Positions 15,786-23,077 of a DNA stretch of 23,349 nucleotides are shown here, one piece after another. A program made the translations under genes and the position numbers. Origin of the DNA: an uncultured Candidatus Nemicrothrix sp. (GTDB taxonomy: Bacteria > Actinomycetota > Acidimicrobiia > Acidimicrobiales > UBA8592); contig CAJWRY010000009.1 of assembly GCA_913046155.1 (NCBI GenBank), forward strand, positions 1 through 23,349, in the 5' to 3' direction. The notes under the pieces were generated by a model. The model was not told the origin of the DNA, searched no databases, and saw only the letters and a list, made by a program, of their open reading frames with translations. Each line of letters opens with the position of its first letter. Within the stretch, counting starts at the first letter, position 1.

Positions 15786-16886
15786 ATGGGTAAATTAATC
15801 GCCTTCGATATGGAAGGTTGCGATTTTTTTGTATCCAAACTTCTGGAGGCCTGGGATAATGGGCATTCAGTATTTCCTCTTGATCAACGCTTACCGCAAG
15901 CTAGAAAAGAACAGCTAGTTAAGACTTTTGGAGCATCTGAAGTCGTAAGCGAAGTGGACACATATAAAGCCGAAGGGATATCAATGGAGCCTGATGATGC
16001 CCTTGTTATCGCAACTAGTGGAACGACTGGCGATCCCAAAGGGGTCGTCTTAACACACACTGCCCTTCAGGCTTCATCCCAGATAACATCATCACAGTTA
16101 GATGTGCAAGGTGCTCTAGATGAATGGTTGTGCTGCATACCGGTTTCACATATCGGAGGTTTCTCTGTTATTACTAGGGCCCTACACAATGGAGTCCGAC
16201 TTAAGATGCAGAGGGGATTTGATGCCACATTGTGTGAAGAAGCTGGACGATCTGGGTCAACGCTTGTATCTCTTGTCCCTACAGCATTGGAGCGTATCGA
16301 GCCTTCTGTCTTTCGCAAGATTCTCGTTGGTGGCGCTGCAGCGCCGCAAATTATTCCAGATAATGCGGTAACGACGTATGGCCTTACGGAAACTGGAAGT
16401 GGCATCGTTTATGACGGCACTCTTCTTCCTGAAGTGAAGATAGAGATTCGTGAAGGCGAAATCGTTGTACAGAGTCCCACTCTTTTCAACCGCTATTTGG
16501 GTGATGAGCCTCGAAACAATGAGCAATGGTTCACAACTGGAGACGCAGGCTTTTTCCGAGATGATCAAAAACTTGTGGTAACTGGCCGGCTAGACGATGC
16601 CATTATCACCGGAGGAGAAAAAGTTTGGCCAGCTCTCATAGAGAGAGAGTTAGAGTCACTCAAATTATTCTCAGAACATATTGTCGTTGGAAGACGTGAT
16701 CAAGAATGGGGGCAGGCAGTCACAATCATTGGCGTTCCCAAAAATTTTGAAACATCTATAGACATTAGCGAGATTAGAGCTCAACTAAGAGAGTCTTTAC
16801 CGAACTATGCGTTGCCTAAAGCAATCGAAATAGTAGAGGCCTTGCCCAGAAATGCGATGGGAAAGGTTTTACGTCGTTTAATCTGA
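15786..16886 (+). CDS. menE: o-Succinylbenzoate-CoA ligase (MenE)
   Basis: A 366-residue short member of the AMP-forming acyl-CoA ligase family, which activates o-succinylbenzoate with ATP and CoA for menaquinone synthesis. Motifs: TSGTTGDPKG (77-86), an IPVSHIGG substrate-site segment, YGLTETGSG, WFTTGDAGFF, GRLDDAIITGGEKVWP, and the C-terminal lysine K360 in NAMGKVLRR. The short N-terminal region fits actinobacterial MenE (mycobacterial MenE is about 360 residues), so this is not a truncated protein. Its identity is supported by the adjacent menC, menH and menD. It converges on menC with a nine-base overlap. The ATG at 15786 follows a promoter at the leaderless distance. Confidence 0.92.
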   Translation: MGKLIAFDMEGCDFFVSKLLEAWDNGHSVFPLDQRLPQARKEQLVKTFGASEVVSEVDTYKAEGISMEPDDALVIATSGTTGDPKGVVLTHTALQASSQITSSQLDVQGALDEWLCCIPVSHIGGFSVITRALHNGVRLKMQRGFDATLCEEAGRSGSTLVSLVPTALERIEPSVFRKILVGGAAAPQIIPDNAVTTYGLTETGSGIVYDGTLLPEVKIEIREGEIVVQSPTLFNRYLGDEPRNNEQWFTTGDAGFFRDDQKLVVTGRLDDAIITGGEKVWPALIERELESLKLFSEHIVVGRRDQEWGQAVTIIGVPKNFETSIDISEIRAQLRESLPNYALPKAIEIVEALPRNAMGKVLRRLI

Positions 16887-17852
16887 CGTTAAGTTAAAAT
16901 AAACTTTCCCCGCCTTAGGCACCATTTGTCGCATTTGAGTATCAGAAAATAAGTCAGCCGTTCCCAAACCATGCGTAACTTCAGGTGCGACGTTCGATGC
17001 GACTGCGCACCATGCCTGAAGAGCAATGGGTCCATCATAAGTGGATGAGATCACCGTTTGGATATTATTTTCTGCAGCATGTGAAGAAATTTTCAGAGTT
17101 TGGTCAATGCCACCAATTAACGAGGGTTTAATAACGATGTATTCGCCAAGATTCTCCGAGATAATGGTGTTGAGGTCATTGATGGATTTGCACAGTTCGT
17201 CTGCGGCAATTGGTACTGGAACGATGCTTCTTAGCTTTTCCAGATCTTCAAAATTTGCGACAGGGTCTTCAACGTATTCCAATCGGTCATCAAGTAATTT
17301 TCTTGCCCTGTCTAGAAAAGTAACAGCGTACTGTAAGGACCAGCTACCGTTAGGATCTAATCGGACTTTTTCATCCTCTCGTACGATTTCAGAGAGTAAT
17401 TGCAGCCTCTCTTGATCGTCTTTGAATCCTAGCTTTACTTTAAAGACAGAGAGTCCGTTTGCACGATAGTTCTCTATACCTCTTCTTAGATTTCGTTGAC
17501 TCGAACCATCAAGGAATGCGTTGACTTTCACACAGTTCGGTCCACCTCCTAGGTGCTCTAAAAGGGATTTGTCATTTTTTGTTGCTTCAAGATTCCAGCT
17601 CGCAAGGTTAATCGCTGATTGGACTTCATCAGAGAGTTCCAAAAGTGATATCTCAGAATGTTTATAAGATACGAGCTGGGAGTAAGCTTCCTCTATTGTG
17701 ACACTTGACCAGCCTTCCAATGGGAGAATTTCGCCCTTCCCTGTTAATTCCCCCTCGTCCAAAACCACGATCCAGCCTTCTCTTGAGCTAATTTGTGCCT
17801 TTGATGTGATTATCGGTTGAGCTAATTCGTAAGAGGTCTTTTCAATTCGCAT
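16878..17852 (-). CDS. menC: o-Succinylbenzoate synthase (MenC)
   Basis: A 324-residue enolase-superfamily enzyme that dehydrates SHCHC to o-succinylbenzoate in menaquinone synthesis. The barrel carries the KxK base in FKVKLGF (K138, K140), metal ligands D166 (RLDPNG), E195 (YVEDP) and D218 (IAADE), and the opposing lysine K242 (IKPSLIGG). All active-site residues are present. The start is taken at ATG 17852, which overlaps the menH stop by 11 bases and gives a normal family N-terminus (MRIEKTSYEL); a longer frame to 17921 would run 23 residues into menH. It is third in menD-menH-menC. In actinobacteria some homologues also racemise N-acylamino acids, but the men context makes MenC the best call. 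Confidence 0.93.
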   Translation of the reverse strand: MRIEKTSYELAQPIITSKAQISSREGWIVVLDEGELTGKGEILPLEGWSSVTIEEAYSQLVSYKHSEISLLELSDEVQSAINLASWNLEATKNDKSLLEHLGGGPNCVKVNAFLDGSSQRNLRRGIENYRANGLSVFKVKLGFKDDQERLQLLSEIVREDEKVRLDPNGSWSLQYAVTFLDRARKLLDDRLEYVEDPVANFEDLEKLRSIVPVPIAADELCKSINDLNTIISENLGEYIVIKPSLIGGIDQTLKISSHAAENNIQTVISSTYDGPIALQAWCAVASNVAPEVTHGLGTADLFSDTQMRQMVPKAGKVYFNLTSD

Positions 17853-18651
17853 ATTCCAACTCCCGATTGAACTTATTAATAACCTCAGCGGTTTCTTCAG
17901 GTTTCTCAAAGTGGACAGCATGCCCAGCTCCGGAGATGATTGCCAGCGTTGAAGAGGGTATTCGTGATTGCATTCGCTCCCCTATATCAACGTACTTTTC
18001 GTCTTCACTCCCTACAACTAGCAAGACGGGTATTTTGATTTCATGGAGTCGTTCCCATAGAGGCCTCATTGCGCCTGCACCAGATGCGCGTAGATGACTA
18101 ATGATTCCCATAGGGTTCGTGGATAACCTTGCACGTCTTTGCGCCAACAACTTGTCGCTTGATAGTAGCCTTTGGGTAGAGAAAATTCGTTGTGTTTCCC
18201 ATGTATTTACGAACTCGAGAAGACCTTTGTCTTCGAGCAGTGCAGCCTTTCGGGTGTCATCTAGGGCCCTTTGATGGCGAGCGAAATCATCTTGTATTCC
18301 TGGGCTTCCACCAATGAGGATGAGCGATCGAACGCTATTCTGTTTAGCAAGTGCATAGCTTAGAGCCAAGCGGGCACCCATTGAGTAGCCGATTAAATCA
18401 AAAGGGTCTCGCAACGAAGAGTTTGTAACCTCATGGAGTTGGTTGATCATAGCTTCGAGCGTGTACTGTTTGAGTTCTTTAGGGCATGGGCTCCGTCCGT
18501 GACCAATCAGATCGGGCAGTATATAAGAAGAGTCCAAATAGGTCGCAAGTTCCTCCATTGATTTATGATTACCAAGAAACCCGTGAAGAATAATTCCCGT
18601 TGAGTAAGAATGTTTTTGCGAAAAGTAAAGCGGAATGGGGCTTTCCATCAT
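17842..18651 (-). CDS. menH: SHCHC synthase, alpha/beta hydrolase (MenH)
   Basis: A 269-residue alpha/beta-hydrolase fold protein placed between menD and menC, which together with the fold identifies it as MenH: it eliminates pyruvate from SEPHCHC to give SHCHC. The triad is S90 in GYSMGAR, D217 in VGSEDEKY and H244 in GAGHAVHFEKPEE; the N-terminal LHGFLGNHKS segment forms the oxyanion loop. Without the neighbours it could be called only a generic hydrolase. It begins five bases after the menD stop with two adjacent ATG codons (18651 and 18648) and overlaps menC by 11 bases, so the three genes are almost certainly one message. Confidence 0.88.
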   Translation of the reverse strand: MMESPIPLYFSQKHSYSTGIILHGFLGNHKSMEELATYLDSSYILPDLIGHGRSPCPKELKQYTLEAMINQLHEVTNSSLRDPFDLIGYSMGARLALSYALAKQNSVRSLILIGGSPGIQDDFARHQRALDDTRKAALLEDKGLLEFVNTWETQRIFSTQRLLSSDKLLAQRRARLSTNPMGIISHLRASGAGAMRPLWERLHEIKIPVLLVVGSEDEKYVDIGERMQSRIPSSTLAIISGAGHAVHFEKPEETAEVINKFNRELEYAN

Positions 18652-18656
18652 GCTTT

Positions 18657-20384
18657 CTATACTTCCTGACCAAATTCCTGATCAAAAGCATCCCTTATGG
18701 ATCCGAAAGCGCGCAAGGTTGAGTCAGTGTCACTTTGGTAGTAGATAATCGAAAGACTAGATTTTGACATCGTTTTTGTGATATCAGCCTTCAGATCCTT
18801 GATCGTTTGAGGAGTAGAAACATCTACGCTTAGTGATTTGAGAACTTCTACAAACGGTAACATCGGTGGTGTAAGGAAATACTTATCAAATTGTTCTTTG
18901 TTGATAGCGTTACTTATAGGCAGGAAGTTGAAGATGCCGCCTCCCCCGTTGTCAAGAACCACGATAGTCATCTCAGCCTCTAGCCTGATGCTAGCTAGTA
19001 TTCCACCAAAGTCATGTGTTGCAGCTACATCCCCAATAAGGCAAATCACCTTTTCTTCGGATCCGAATGAAGCCCCTAGACTTGTTGAGATTATGCCATC
19101 GATTCCATTAGCACCCCTATTACATAAAGTCCTGTAAGGAATCGCACTATGAGCAAAAGCTAGCTCTGCGTCACGAATTATCATGGAGTTAGATAACATC
19201 ACACGCACTTCATCATCTACTCCTTCCATCACTGCATTAACTATTGAAAGTTCGTTATGATCATCTTGCAAGTACTTCTTCACTATTGAAGTTGCGACCG
19301 TATTTCCTTTCTTCCATTGCTCCAACCATTCTGAATGCGGTCTTAACGTTTCGCTGCTTTGACTGTAAGGAAAGAAAATGTCGCCATAGTAGACCTCTGT
19401 TATGGAATTACTCGGATCGACCCAATCCGCAGTTGGAGAAACCAGGATGTGATGCTCCGGTGGGTTTATACCGAGCCATCTTTTATAGGCTTTCGAAGTA
19501 GGTGCTAGACCGATATGGATAACAACATCCGGCGACCGAAGCGATTCCGTGAAGGGAAGAGATCCGCACAGCACTTCACCCGAGGTAATAACGGTTCCAC
19601 TTACAGCTCGTCCACGTATTTGAGAAGCGGGGTCAGCAATGATAGGCCACTTTACTACTTCTGAAAACCAACCAATTCGCTGCATTGCATTATCATCTAG
19701 GTCATTTGGGCCAACTGAAATTATTCCATTCTGATACTTTTCCCCCAGTTGCATTAACCGTTGGGCGCCAACGTCGGAGTTGGTAGTTGAATCAAAAGGT
19801 CTCAGATTCGCTTCGGGGACGACAAGGTCAGACAGTGGTTCCAAAGGTTCACGAAGAGGCCAATTGAGATGGACAGGACCTCTACCTGCTACAGATCTAT
19901 CCCAGGCTCTTATCGCTATATTCTGAGCTTGCGACAGATCAGCATTATTCGCAACAGGTAAATCGTAAAACCATCGAACATTAGATCCATAAATTTGAAC
20001 CTGATCTATTGTTTGTCCTGCACCCCATTGTCGCAATTCAGGAGGTCGGTCAGCTGAACATACAATCATAGGAACCCCAGAATGGTTTGCTTCAATAACA
20101 GCCGGTAGGTAGTTCGCTAATGCAGTACCTGAAGTGCAAATAAGCACTACAGGAGATTTTGTGACTTTTGCGTGCCCTAAAGCATAGAAACCAGCAACAC
20201 GTTCATCTAAGAAGACCTTTACATTTAAGCCTGTCACTTCAGCTGCTAACACTAAAGGGGTATTTCGTGAGCCAGGTGAAACAGCTACTTCAGTGACGCC
20301 TAATGCTTTGATCTCGTTAAAGAACCGGATGGCGAAGGGATAAGCCGATGATTGATAGTTATCGGTGGTTGACTTTTTGTCCAC
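18657..20384 (-). CDS. menD: SEPHCHC synthase (MenD)
   Basis: A 575-residue thiamine-diphosphate enzyme that adds the succinyl-semialdehyde unit from 2-oxoglutarate to isochorismate, the first committed step of menaquinone synthesis. N-terminal domain: SPGSRNTPLVLAA (36-48) and the cofactor-activating glutamate E61 (FLDERVAG), followed by TSGTALANYLPAVIEA. C-terminal domain: GDVAATHDFGG (451-461) and DNGGGGIF (478-485), the diphosphate and metal-binding region. The start is GTG 20384. No ribosome binding site precedes it, but TAGACT lies six bases upstream, so a leaderless message is likely. The menD-menH-menC operon follows. It is divergent from an FAD dehydrogenase across 91 bases containing two inverted repeats. 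Confidence 0.95.
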   Translation of the reverse strand: MDKKSTTDNYQSSAYPFAIRFFNEIKALGVTEVAVSPGSRNTPLVLAAEVTGLNVKVFLDERVAGFYALGHAKVTKSPVVLICTSGTALANYLPAVIEANHSGVPMIVCSADRPPELRQWGAGQTIDQVQIYGSNVRWFYDLPVANNADLSQAQNIAIRAWDRSVAGRGPVHLNWPLREPLEPLSDLVVPEANLRPFDSTTNSDVGAQRLMQLGEKYQNGIISVGPNDLDDNAMQRIGWFSEVVKWPIIADPASQIRGRAVSGTVITSGEVLCGSLPFTESLRSPDVVIHIGLAPTSKAYKRWLGINPPEHHILVSPTADWVDPSNSITEVYYGDIFFPYSQSSETLRPHSEWLEQWKKGNTVATSIVKKYLQDDHNELSIVNAVMEGVDDEVRVMLSNSMIIRDAELAFAHSAIPYRTLCNRGANGIDGIISTSLGASFGSEEKVICLIGDVAATHDFGGILASIRLEAEMTIVVLDNGGGGIFNFLPISNAINKEQFDKYFLTPPMLPFVEVLKSLSVDVSTPQTIKDLKADITKTMSKSSLSIIYYQSDTDSTLRAFGSIRDAFDQEFGQEV

Positions 20385-20390
20385 AGTAAA

Positions 20391-20396
20391 AGTCTA
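20391..20396 (-). promoter_or_regulatory. -10 element for leaderless menD operon
   Basis: TAGACT on the minus strand, six bases (TTTACT), then GTG at 20384. No clear -35 element. The left arm of the 20407-20450 inverted repeat sits just upstream, where a repressor would block RNA polymerase. Confidence 0.55.
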
Positions 20397-20406
20397 GGAG
20401 TTAAAG

Positions 20407-20450
20407 GACCGTATTTTGCTATGTTTAACAATTCATATCCTTATACGGTC
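20407..20450. repeat. Inverted repeat in menD / FAD-dehydrogenase promoter region
   Basis: GACCGTAT (20407-20414) and its exact complement ATACGGTC (20443-20450), 28 bases apart. The arms lie at about -23 to -30 from the menD start and -26 to -33 from the divergent gene, so they are placed almost symmetrically, upstream of the two -10 elements. This would suit a regulator binding both promoters. Confidence 0.4.
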
Positions 20451-20468
20451 GTAATACTGACGTTACGA
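20449..20468. repeat. Palindromic operator candidate over FAD-dehydrogenase -10
   Basis: TCGTAA (20449-20454) and TTACGA (20463-20468) form a 20-base palindrome with an eight-base centre. The right arm overlaps the -10 hexamer TACGAT of the downstream gene. Size and position suit a TetR- or GntR-type repressor site; no regulator gene is in the window. Confidence 0.4.
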
Positions 20469-20469
20469 T
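20464..20469 (+). promoter_or_regulatory. -10 element for leaderless FAD-dehydrogenase gene
   Basis: TACGAT, six bases (CCATAT), then ATG at 20476. TTATAC at 20441-20446 could be a weak -35 with a 17-base spacer. Confidence 0.45.
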
Positions 20470-20475
20470 CCATAT

Positions 20476-21840
20476 ATGAGCATTGAAGATTTAAAAAGCT
20501 TAATGGAACCAGGCAGAGTAGTTGAAGACCAGGAAGTCATCAGAACCTATATTGATGACTGGACTGGCAGGTACAAAGGTTCTACTTCTGCAGTGACTTT
20601 CCCACATTCAACTGATGAGGTAGCGAAAATTCTCAGTTGGTGTTCAACTAATCAGGTAAGAGTTGTTCCGCAAGGCGGAAATACTGGAATGGTCGGAGGC
20701 AGCGTTCCTTTAAATGGCGAACTAATCATTTCTTTGAGAAAAATGAAGAACGTCAGTTTCTCGAATACAAATAGAAACCAAATTGTTGCTGAGGCAGGCG
20801 CGACACTTCTAGAAATACAGAATTTAGCTTCGGGGAGAGGGCTGATGTACGGGGTAGATTTCGCAGCAAGAGATTCAGCGACTATCGGTGGAACAATTGC
20901 CACAAATGCTGGCGGCCTCAACGTCCTTAAGTACGGTACTACTCGTCGTCAAATCGTAAGCGTTGAAGCGGTTACAGGAACAGGAAAAGTTATCGGTAAT
21001 TTAAATGGTCTAGAGAAAGATAATACCGGATACCACTTGCCGAGCTTATTGTGCGGTAGCGAGGGAACACTTGCTATCGTGACACGAGCCAAGCTGAAAC
21101 TGTGGCCGGAACCAGAAGAAACAGTTACTATTCTCTTTGGTTTCAACACTATTGAGGACGCTGTTAATCTCACAGAAGACTGCATGTCTACGAATACAGA
21201 AATCGTCGCCTGTGAATTATTCTTTCAAAAGGGAGTAGATCTTGTGAGAGATGCCTATGATCTCCAACCACTTTGGGGCAACAAAAACTCAATATATTTA
21301 CTTTGTGAGTTTGCTGGAGACTCAGGTATTTCCGACCGGTTAAGCGAAAATATTCTAGGGGAAATTCTCCAAACCCATAACTCTGTCTTGGTAGCAACCA
21401 CAGACAGAGAACGGCAAAGACTTTGGCAGTATCGAGAATTGCATACAGTTGCTGTGTCACAAAAAGGCATTCCTCTGAAACTTGATGTGACAATACCTTT
21501 GGGGAATCTACCTCACTTCCTAGATGGGATTGACACGATTTGTGGCAATATCAATCCTTTATCTTTACCTTACGTATTTGGTCATGTTGCTGATGGGAAC
21601 ATGCATCTCAATATCTTACAATCGGAGCCGAATGTAGCTGAGATGGAGGAAGAGATATTAAAGTTTGTCGTTTCGCTCGAGGGAAGCATCTCTGCTGAAC
21701 ATGGAATCGGTCGCGCAAAAGCACCGTATCTACACTTACAACGAAATGAGCACGAGATTAGCCTTTTCCGAGAAATGAAAAAGGCTTTTGACCCTAAAGG
21801 TATCCTAAACCCTGACGTCATATTTTTAACCTGCAGTTAA
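20476..21840 (+). CDS. FAD-linked 2-hydroxyacid dehydrogenase (GlcD / D-lactate / D-2-hydroxyglutarate type)
   Basis: A 454-residue flavoprotein with an N-terminal FAD_binding_4 domain and a C-terminal FAD-oxidase domain. Seen: PQGGNTGMVGGSVPL (65-79) and ATIGGTIATNAGGLNVLKYG (FAD binding), KDNTGYHLPSLLCGSEGTLAIVT in two adjoining parts, and C-terminal FGHVADGNMHLNIL with the substrate and metal-binding histidines, then SISAEHGIGRAK. The family oxidises D-2-hydroxyacids (glycolate, D-lactate, D-2-hydroxyglutarate) and passes electrons to a quinone or electron-transfer flavoprotein. The substrate cannot be separated by eye; KDNTGYxL and EHGIGRxK are shared by all. It is divergent from menD. 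The start ATG has TACGAT six bases upstream and no ribosome binding site. Confidence 0.88.
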   Translation: MSIEDLKSLMEPGRVVEDQEVIRTYIDDWTGRYKGSTSAVTFPHSTDEVAKILSWCSTNQVRVVPQGGNTGMVGGSVPLNGELIISLRKMKNVSFSNTNRNQIVAEAGATLLEIQNLASGRGLMYGVDFAARDSATIGGTIATNAGGLNVLKYGTTRRQIVSVEAVTGTGKVIGNLNGLEKDNTGYHLPSLLCGSEGTLAIVTRAKLKLWPEPEETVTILFGFNTIEDAVNLTEDCMSTNTEIVACELFFQKGVDLVRDAYDLQPLWGNKNSIYLLCEFAGDSGISDRLSENILGEILQTHNSVLVATTDRERQRLWQYRELHTVAVSQKGIPLKLDVTIPLGNLPHFLDGIDTICGNINPLSLPYVFGHVADGNMHLNILQSEPNVAEMEEEILKFVVSLEGSISAEHGIGRAKAPYLHLQRNEHEISLFREMKKAFDPKGILNPDVIFLTCS

Positions 21841-21925
21841 TGACACAAAGTTGTCAAGAAAAGAAATTATGACAAGTAAAGAGAATGATTGCGTAATAAT
21901 GTAGTTTGAACAAGTCACCCATGCT

Positions 21926-21932
21926 AAGAGGA
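21926..21932 (+). promoter_or_regulatory. Ribosome binding site of rpe
   Basis: AAGAGGA followed by six bases and ATG at 21939. This clear site contrasts with the genes in the window that lack one. Upstream, ATGACA (21869-21874) and TAATAA (21894-21899) are a weak promoter candidate with a 19-base spacer. Confidence 0.6.
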
Positions 21933-21938
21933 CCCTGA

Positions 21939-22619
21939 ATGACTGAGAACAACCTTCATATAGAAATATGCCCTTCAATTCTTCCCGCAGACTTCAGTCG
22001 CTTGGGTTTAGAATTAGAAGCTCTTGAAGAAGCAGGAGCTGACCGGATCCACTGGGACGTAATGGATGGAAATTTTGTTCCGAATTTGACCATAGGCCCT
22101 GATACGGTTGCCTCATGCAGAAAAAACGTTGAGATACCTTTTGAGGCACACTTGATGGTAGAGGACCCTGATCTTTTGTCCCCAATGTTTATTGAGGCAG
22201 GGTGTGAGTTAATAATGGTGCATGTTGAGTCGGTTCGTCACTTGGACAGAACTCTGAACGTCATTTTAAACTCTGGTGCAAAAGCTGGAGTTACGCTCAA
22301 CCCTTCTACACCGATTGAAAGCATCATTAACGTGCTTCATCTCGTTGACCAAGTCTTGATTATGTCAGTGAACCCTGGCTTTGGGGGACAAAAATATCTG
22401 CCATCTCAAGAGGAGAAGATCAAATTATTACGAAAAGTGATCTCTGAAAGGGATTTGTCCATAAACATTGAAATAGATGGAGGCATAAATGAAAGTACCA
22501 TTGCTCAAGCTACAAAAGCTGGAGCTAATGTCTTCGTTGCTGGTAGCGCAGTTTTTAACCATCCAGATGGGCCCGCAAAGGCAATCCAAAATCTTCGAAA
22601 GATTGCGTCCAGCGTCTAG
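21939..22619 (+). CDS. rpe: Ribulose-phosphate 3-epimerase
   Basis: A 226-residue TIM-barrel enzyme interconverting ribulose 5-phosphate and xylulose 5-phosphate in the pentose phosphate pathway. The family residues are all present: CPSILPADFSRLG at the N-terminus, HWDVMDGNFVPNLTIGP with metal ligands H38 and D40, EAHLMVEDP with H71, MSVNPGFGGQKYLP, and IEIDGGI with catalytic D180. Length is normal. The ATG at 21939 has a good ribosome binding site. It lies 98 bases after the FAD dehydrogenase and a lipoprotein gene follows after three bases, so the latter is probably co-transcribed. Confidence 0.96.
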   Translation: MTENNLHIEICPSILPADFSRLGLELEALEEAGADRIHWDVMDGNFVPNLTIGPDTVASCRKNVEIPFEAHLMVEDPDLLSPMFIEAGCELIMVHVESVRHLDRTLNVILNSGAKAGVTLNPSTPIESIINVLHLVDQVLIMSVNPGFGGQKYLPSQEEKIKLLRKVISERDLSINIEIDGGINESTIAQATKAGANVFVAGSAVFNHPDGPAKAIQNLRKIASSV

Positions 22620-22622
22620 GGC

Positions 22623-23069
22623 ATGTTAAAGCACGTATTCGCTATTGCTCTGGTGATTTCACTAACTTTTGCGTGTTCAGGAGAAGAAACTTCCGACCCT
22701 CTAGCCTTTTGTAAAGATTTTATTACTGTGGCTGCCCCTGACTCTCCACTGAACACTTTTGATTTCAATAATGCGGAAAGTGTAGAAAAGGCAATCATGG
22801 ACCTCAAAGTTTTATCTACGGACCCTCCAGAGGCTATTGCGCAGAATACAAATCAGGTAGTTGACCTATACAAGAGTATTCTTGAGGCACTAGTGGCGTC
22901 CGCACCTGATGATAGACCCATGATCCTCCTTGAGTTTCAGGACGAGATCAACGAAAGCATTGGCTCAATTGAAAGTCTTGAGAATTATGGTGAGACAGTT
23001 TGTGGGATAGATTTTGATGAGGAATCACCTTTACCCACTTCAGAGATTCCATTAGATCTGAACAACTAG
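22623..23069 (+). CDS. Small predicted lipoprotein, unknown function
   Basis: A 148-residue protein that I do not recognise. It has a short signal peptide (MLKHVF then a hydrophobic run) ending in LTFAC, an imperfect lipobox, so C18 is the likely lipid-modified residue and the mature protein would be anchored outside the membrane. The mature part is acidic and mostly helical in appearance, with two further cysteines (in AFCKDF and TVCGIDFD) that could form a disulfide. It starts three bases after rpe with no proper ribosome binding site and ends eight bases from the converging clpP. Small secreted proteins with this paired-cysteine layout are common as lineage-specific genes in actinobacteria; no function is implied. 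Confidence 0.6.
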   Translation: MLKHVFAIALVISLTFACSGEETSDPLAFCKDFITVAAPDSPLNTFDFNNAESVEKAIMDLKVLSTDPPEAIAQNTNQVVDLYKSILEALVASAPDDRPMILLEFQDEINESIGSIESLENYGETVCGIDFDEESPLPTSEIPLDLNN

Positions 23070-23077
23070 TCTTACTT

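Noticed and set aside
17853..17921. N-terminal extension of menC (23 residues)
   Set aside because: It lies wholly inside menH and the family N-terminus starts at the ATG at 17852.
21841..21856. Hairpin TGACA-N6-TGTCA right after the FAD-dehydrogenase stop
   Set aside because: Five-pair stem with no following T-run; too weak to call a terminator or an operator.
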